From Dissophora ornata (Eukaryota; Mortierellomycota; Mortierellomycetes; Mortierellales; Mortierellaceae), in the NCBI GenBank assembly GCA_025201705.1, contig MU617423.1:1-13508 (forward strand): a stretch of 13,508 nt of DNA, given 5' to 3'. Made by a program: the position numbers and the translations under genes. Each line of letters starts with the position of its first letter. Positions within the stretch are counted from its first letter, which is position 1. Under the pieces are notes generated by a model. It made no database searches. It saw only the letters and a list, made by a program, of their open reading frames with translations, and was not told the origin of the DNA. This document shows positions 8,123 to 13,508 of this stretch, in pieces.

Positions 8123-11100
8123 ATGGCTGCCCACACTTTTGCCCCCGAAGACGCATTGCCCCCACCAAAGTCTGCTGTCATTTACAGCAGAGATGGCAGG
8201 AAAAGGAGTCTCAACATCGACATGACGAAACAGCTTGCGCCTTCGCTAAATGACCACTCGACTGCACCCTCAACACCATTGAACCCTGATGTGGCTGCAT
8301 CTACAAGCGATGCCTCTGCGGAAACGATCAGCCTTACCAATGAACCCCCCAGTGGTGGCCACAACGGTGCAATGTCCAACAGCGCCAGCTCTTCACACAA
8401 GAAAAAGAAAAAGAAAAAGACCAAGAAAAAGGCAGTGGACAGGATCGAGGAATCTGACAGTAGGAAAGGCACAACAAGCTCGGCTGAGCTTCATGACCAC
8501 AGACATCATCCTGGTTGTCAGCACGACAATGGACACCCTCATCACCACCATCATCACTATGACTCTGGCCACCATCACCATCACGAGGACGAGGACGAGG
8601 ACGACGAGGATTTTTACTCGGACGATGATGCCTATGATCCCGAGACTCCTGTTCTTGCCTCCTCAGCTAGCGTAGGCGGCGCAGGAGCACAAGTCCACGC
8701 AGGATCATCCGCAGTACCATCAGCCCACCAGATTGCGAATAGCCACTCTGAATCAAGTTCTTCAAAAAAGAAGAAGAAAAAGAGAAAAAAGTCCTTGGCA
8801 ACAGGAGCATTCCCCCCAAGCAACACTAGCAGCCACCAGCACAACCACAGCCATGCCCATGGAAACAGCAGCACAAGCTCCAAGGCTATTGTTCAGTCTG
8901 GTCACAGGAATGGCCATGATCGCACATCAATGGTCAAGCATATTCACGACAGCCACGCGCAGAATGATGGATTCTGGCATTATTCTGATGCAGAGGAGCG
9001 TCAGCGGATCAGAGAGTTTTGGTTCCAGTTGCGGGAGGAAGAACGCCGATCTCTGGTCCGTGTAGAGAAAGAAGCTGTTTTGAAAAAGATGAAGGAACAA
9101 CAACGGCACTCTTGTTCATGTTCACTCTGTGGCCGAAAACGGTATGCGAAGCTTTGCCCTTGTTCTTTATATACCGATCTAGTCATCAGTATGTCTTGAT
9201 TGGACTACTGACGATAGGATGGTGACCTTCATGCTACATAGAACCGCGATTGAGGAAGAACTAGAGCTCCTTTATGACGCCTACTATGATGAACTGGAGC
9301 AATATGCCAATCAACAGCAACCCACGGACGGGCATGCACTCCCATATTCCCAACATTCAGCAGCATTTGAAGATGACGACCTCTCGGACGAATCCAGACA
9401 CTCTGACGAAGAGGATGAGGATGAGGATGAAGAGGATGACGACGAGGATGACGAGGAAGGATATGAAGACGAGGACGACGATGAAGAATACGAGGACGAG
9501 ATCAACAATCGTAAGGCGCCCTTCCCATACCGCAGTGGCTTCCCAAATACCCTCCAGGCCAAAGGTGTGCATGACTTTCAAGGGTACCTCAACAAGACAC
9601 TGTGCTTGGATAACAAGCTCGGCTGACAGACTCTTGTTTTTTTACGCAATGTCGCAATGTGACTTTTCTTAGGCAACATCCTCACGGTGGCTGAAGACCT
9701 GCTCGAAAACGACGGCAAAAAGTTTTTGGAAATGATGGATAGGCTAGCGGACCGTAAAGTCCAGCGCGACGACGAACTGATGGATAGTCGCGGCGTATAT
9801 GAGGAATACGATGATGAAGAAGATGGCGATTTCGAAGACGAGGGTCCCGAAGAGGTAGGGCTTACCTACTTATCAAGGTCACAGAGTCTGACACATCAAA
9901 GGCCCACATTAACAAAAACATTTTCTTTCACCTTATAACAGGACGCTTTGACAAAGGAACAGCGTATGGAGGAAGGGCGACGCATGTTCCAGGCGTTTGC
10001 GGCACGAATGTTTGAGCAACGGGTGTTGAGTGCGTACCGCGAAAAAGTCGCTCAAGAGAGGCAAGAGCGTCTTTTGGCCGAACTGGAAGAAGAATCGCGT
10101 CAGGAGCAACTTCGGGAAGAACGAAGGGAGCGCGAGAAGGAAAAGAAGCGCGATAAGAAGAGGTGACATAACAGGTCTTTTATCTTGATATCCAATAGAT
10201 TATGCAGCCTTCGTACTGACTATGTCAATGTCTAATTTAACAGGTTGCAGCGCCAGCAAAAAGAAGAAGAGAGGGCAACCAAGGAGGCGCAACGTCTAGC
10301 AGAAGAGAAGCGACTGCTGGAGGAGCGCGAGCAGAAACTGGAAGCTGATCGGAAACGGAGAGAGGAAGAACGACGAGCCAAAGAGGAAGAAAAGAGGCTG
10401 CGCGAGGAGGAGCGGCTGAAGAAAGAGGAAGAACGGAAGCGGAAGCTCAAGGAAGAGAAGGCGCGTGAGGCCGAAAAGGAGCGTAGGCGCAGAGAAGAAC
10501 AACTGGCAAAGGAACAGGAAGAACAGACACGGAAGGCTGAAAAAGCACGGCAAGCGGAAGAGGTGGCTGCCGCCAAGGAGGAGACCAGCCGATTAAAGCG
10601 CGAGGCGTACCTGAAGCAACAACTTGCCGAAGAGCAGAGGCGGCAGGAGGAGCTGCGTCAGCAGGAATATCTGGCAAAGGAAGAGCTAGCGTGGCAGGAA
10701 CAGGAGCAACAAGCAGCAGCAGCAGCAGCAGCAGCGGTTGCAGTATCAAGCAGCAGCCCACGTACTTTAGTGCAAGAGAATGCTGTGCCGATGTCACCTA
10801 ATCGCTCAGAAATCTCCAGCGCCTCCTCGCCCATCGAGCCACCGTCGACATCACCTATTCGCATCCCAGAGGCCATGAGCAACCAACCTGCTACGCTGCA
10901 GGGTCCGTCCACATCGGCTGCCAACAGTCTTTGGTCAAACTCATACCCGACGCAGGCCATGCCCCAACCTCAGCTACAGCAACTGTTCTCTCAACCGATA
11001 CAGCAGGGCTTGTTCAGACCACCAGGTCACTTTGGCCACATCGGCGGCGATATTGACCCATTCACTTCGCGGATGGCCCACGCTGCAGGACGAGGCGCCT

Positions 11101-12752
11101 TTATGGGTGCCACTCACCAGAGCCAGCCAACGTTCCAATCGATGCAACAGCACCAACAACCGTCGACCCAGTTGCCCCAGCAAATGGGTGGATTGCGATC
11201 ACCGGGTGTGGCGCCGATTGGATATGGCCAGACAAACGTTTCCGGAAAGCAGGTTTTGACGTTGATGAATCCCAACACCGTCTCTAGCAATCATGATTTG
11301 GCGAGCAGCACAGGATCACCATTGCACAGTCCGTCGACTCTAGGAGCCATTGGTACGCCCATTGGCTCCTTTGGTCCACTTTCCCCTATTGGACACACCA
11401 GAAGGACATCAACGCCATATGGACCCACCTCAACGGACTCAATTAAGCCGATTCAAAGGCCGGTCCCCATTGGGCGGCCGAAAGATAGCCAGCATCATTC
11501 TGGCTCTGGCACGATTTCAAGTAGTTTTGATGGACTGTCGTTAGGACTTTCGGGATTGACGATTGGCTCGGATCTGGAGCGGAGACCGAGGTCACCACCA
11601 CTAAACCTGACAGGAGGATCATCGTTAGATCTGGAGAGTGTTGGTCTGGGCAAGGAATCGATACGGCTATCAAACGGAGGGGCTGAAAACCGTGGACATG
11701 GTTTCTCTAACGAGGCACTCAGTCCAACTAATCGCGGCCAACGCGAGACCTCATTCTTCAACTCGTTCTTTGGCAGTCAAATGAATGGCCATGGTATGTG
11801 ACTCGCCTGTTCGCACTTTTGCTGTCGTCTGCTGACTATCTGATTTGATTTATCCATGTATCGACTAACCTCTATTGTAATGTGCGCTGCAGATCCTTTC
11901 TTGCAATCGTCAGATTTCCCCTCCTTTGGACAGCAGCAACAGAGCCATGGATCGCTTCCGAACACAGCCCACTTCATGTCCCCTTACCCTATGCATCTCC
12001 CCTCACAGCCACAGAACCAGCAGCAGCATATCCAGCAACAGCAGCAGCAACAGCAACAGCAGCAACAGCTGTATATGCAGCAGCAGTATATGCATACTAA
12101 CATGCGAGATCTGCAACAAATCCAACAACAGCAGCAGTTGGGATTGAGCTCACCGCCTCTCAACGGGTCGAATTCGTGGGGACGGACGAATTTTATGAGA
12201 CCACCACATATAAGTAGCCTTGCTTCCGCTTCTGCGGCTAATGGACCCTCAAGTTTGGGCTTGAGCTCATCGTCACCGTCAAGGGCACTCTCCCCACCGC
12301 CGACCTTGGGCGGTGGCGGTGGCGGGCTACTTAACGGAACACACAGCCCCTTGATGCCGATCGGTCCACCGAACGTAGGATCATCAAATCATCTGCAACA
12401 CCAGCAACAGCACCAGTTCAATCACTTCCCTAGCAATGGAGGAGGAGGGGGAGGAGGACTTGGACTAACTGTTGGGTCTGGCAGGAAGTCTCTGAGCCAC
12501 TTACCACCGATGCGACTCGGCGGAAGTATTGATGGCGGCAACGGCAATAATGGCAACAATAACAGCAATAGCTACGCGAATGGAGGCGGTCAGGTAATGG
12601 AAAATGACCGACTCCCGAATGGGTTCTCTGGCGCTGGGTATGCAGGAGCACATCATCACCTACAGCAACAGCAGCAACCGCAGCACCAACCTCACCATCA
12701 TCTGGGTGCCATTGGAGAAGCTGGATCTCGGGATACAACGTATTCCTTGTAA
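8123..12752 (+). CDS. NST1: NST1-like stress-response protein (six exons)
   Basis: Fungal NST1 family. In yeast the protein affects salt tolerance, interacts with the splicing factor Msl1 and is found with P-bodies. Exons: 8123-9141, 9242-9564, 9673-9854, 9942-10162, 10244-11793 and 11893-12752; introns are 81-108 nt, all GT-AG, and all phases close, giving 1384 residues. In order: two Ser/Lys-rich runs (93-103, 215-223) each followed by a His-rich stretch; the conserved core [20 protein letters not shown] with [12 protein letters not shown], whose cysteines 331, 333 and 336 may bind metal; [20 protein letters not shown] (341-360); an acidic run (about 395-426); [16 protein letters not shown] (about 450-465); [20 protein letters not shown]; a Lys/Glu/Arg coiled coil to about residue 736; eight alanines (739-746); then a Ser/Pro/Gly/Gln-rich tail with twelve glutamines (1146-1157). 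The start is the first ATG of the frame and the first after a long ATG-free leader. The upstream in-frame codons back to a TAG at 7988 contain no ATG. Confidence 0.93.
8399..8431 (+). repeat. AAG/AAA codon run (poly-Lys) in NST1
   Basis: Seven lysine codons, a threonine and three more lysine codons, alternating AAG and AAA. A second similar run lies at 8765-8791. The mixed codons suggest selection on the residues rather than simple nucleotide slippage. Confidence 0.8.
8534..8611 (+). repeat. CAC/CAT run (poly-His) followed by acidic codons in NST1
   Basis: Six consecutive histidines (residues 140-145), then YDSG, five more histidines (150-154), then an unbroken Glu/Asp run to residue 163. 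Codons are mixed CAC/CAT and GAG/GAC. Confidence 0.8.
9405..9500 (+). repeat. GAN repeat (acidic run) in NST1
   Basis: About 32 codons that are nearly all GAT, GAC, GAA or GAG, encoding residues 395-426, interrupted only by Gly-Tyr and one Tyr. It gives a strongly negative patch just after the conserved core. Confidence 0.8.
10713..10736 (+). repeat. GCA trinucleotide tract (poly-Ala) in NST1
   Basis: Seven GCA codons and one GCG encode eight alanines at the end of the charged coiled coil. The seven identical triplets make it the purest trinucleotide tract in the window and so the likeliest to vary in length between strains. Confidence 0.85.
12012..12086 (+). repeat. CAG/CAA tract (poly-Gln) in NST1
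   Basis: Interrupted glutamine tract, with twelve consecutive glutamines at 12033-12068 and shorter runs on both sides. CAA interruptions break the CAG repeat. Poly-Gln tracts of this kind are common in fungal RNA-granule proteins. Confidence 0.85.
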
Positions 12753-13121
12753 AAAAAAAAGAATGTTTTACCCCCCCCCTTCACCCATCACACACCTTGC
12801 TCACAACCTTTTTTTTTGTTTGAAACGAACGTAATCTCTGTTTCCCCTTTCCGCACTCGCAACATGCACTCACTACGCTATAACATAATGTACTTTTTTG
12901 TCCTCCACAGAACATTCTTTCCGTATACGATACTAAAGCTGCCACAAAAGAAAATACTGTTCTCGTTTGTGCTTGATGAACACGTTCTGCTTAATGCTTG
13001 CTTTGTATAAATATGAATGTATGTATATGTATTGTGCTTCATCTGTGTCAACGTGCTTTCATCTTACAATCTCGCTATTGTATACGTCTAAAAAAAGGGA
13101 GAAGGGTTTGTTTTCCTTCTT
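12753..13121. other. Convergent 3' intergenic region, NST1 and ERG7
   Basis: About 370 bp between two converging stop codons. It contains homopolymer runs right after the NST1 stop and an ATGTATGTATATGTAT-like stretch near 13015-13032 that resembles fungal 3' end efficiency elements. No reading frame of note. It should hold both 3' UTRs, which may overlap as antisense transcripts. Confidence 0.55.
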
Positions 13122-13479
13122 TCACAGCTTGTCTCCATGCATCTTTGCATAACGACCAAGTGCCCAAATAGTAAAGATGTGCTTGTAGTTTGGATAAGAG
13201 ATCGAGCACGAATGGTTAAAGATGCCTTCAATCGCCTCCTGTTTCCACTGACCATCCGGTTGTTGACGATCCATGATCAAGCGAATACCGCGTTGGATCG
13301 CCTTGACATCGGGACATTTGGCGGCCATGAGAGCCATCAACGCCCAGGAGGTCTGAACAACCTGTGAGTTTTCGTGTTCGATATAACGGTGTTGTTCGCA
13401 GGACTTGTAGGATTCACCCCATCCACCGTCCTCGCGCTGTTTCGACAGCAAGAACTCGCATGCGTTCTTGAGAGCCTCG
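13122..13479 (-). CDS. ERG7: Lanosterol synthase (oxidosqualene cyclase), last exon, partial
   Basis: C-terminal 118 residues of the enzyme that cyclises 2,3-oxidosqualene to lanosterol, the first cyclic step of sterol synthesis, at the ER or lipid droplets. Two QW motifs of the terpene cyclase fold are visible, QREDGGW and QQPDGQW, as are [41 protein letters not shown] and [12 protein letters not shown], all in the order seen at the end of fungal Erg7. This exon should form part of the second alpha-barrel domain. The exon is taken to start at 13479 after a TAG acceptor (13482-13480), with one base completing a split codon. The acceptor follows a run of 15 A on the coding strand, which is unusual. 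The frame is also open to the window edge, so a continuous exon cannot be excluded. The rest of the gene lies beyond the window. Confidence 0.9.
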
Positions 13480-13508
13480 CTATTTTTTTTTTTTTTTATC
13501 AATCGAAA

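Noticed and set aside
8182..9581. Antisense frames rich in Ser, Val or Met opposite NST1 exons 1 and 2
   Set aside because: They are reverse readings of the Lys, His and Asp/Glu repeats, not genes.
1..13508. CRISPR array, defence island, integrated virus or biosynthetic cluster
   Set aside because: There are no regularly spaced repeats and no such genes. All recognisable genes are fungal housekeeping genes with spliceosomal introns.

Overview
The window is ordinary nuclear DNA from a fungus. The evidence is short spliceosomal introns (mostly 78-110 nt, with CTGAC-like branch sites), a fungal-type NST1 gene, an oxidosqualene cyclase (ERG7) and two nuclear genes for mitochondrial proteins. Intron density, base composition and pyrimidine-rich leaders would suit an early-diverging lineage such as Mortierellomycota, but that placement is inference. 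I see no prokaryotic system, CRISPR array, intact transposon, rRNA or tRNA gene.

Layout, left to right. (1) 274-1926, minus: a 515-residue MFS sugar transporter of the GLUT/VPS73-like type, two exons. (2) 2298-4351, minus: the mitochondrial succinyl-CoA ligase alpha subunit (LSC1/SUCLG1), five exons; the first is only 40 nt and is best joined through a GC-AG intron. (3) 4352-5214: an 863-bp region between two divergent genes, holding a pair of CCAAT boxes in inverted repeat, a nested palindrome with two ACGCGT motifs and a CRE-like site. (4) 5215-5651, plus: the F1Fo-ATP synthase inhibitor protein IF1 (INH1), two exons. (5) 5652-about 7480: about 1.8 kb with no gene I can defend, though it holds faint traces of possible decayed coding sequence. 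(6) 8123-12752, plus: NST1, six exons, 1384 residues, with extreme low-complexity and charged coiled-coil segments, preceded by a leader of about 500 nt that lacks ATG. (7) 13122-13479, minus: the last exon of lanosterol synthase (ERG7), whose upstream exons lie beyond the window.

The clearest functional link is the head-to-head pair LSC1/INH1. One encodes a TCA-cycle enzyme that makes nucleoside triphosphate by substrate-level phosphorylation; the other restrains ATP hydrolysis by the ATP synthase. Both act in the mitochondrial matrix, and they share the intergenic region. The other genes look like unrelated housekeeping neighbours.

All exon boundaries were read by eye from splice consensus, phase and family alignment recalled from knowledge. 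No search was run. I did not find an undescribed biological system; the observations listed concern gene structure, regulation and protein architecture.
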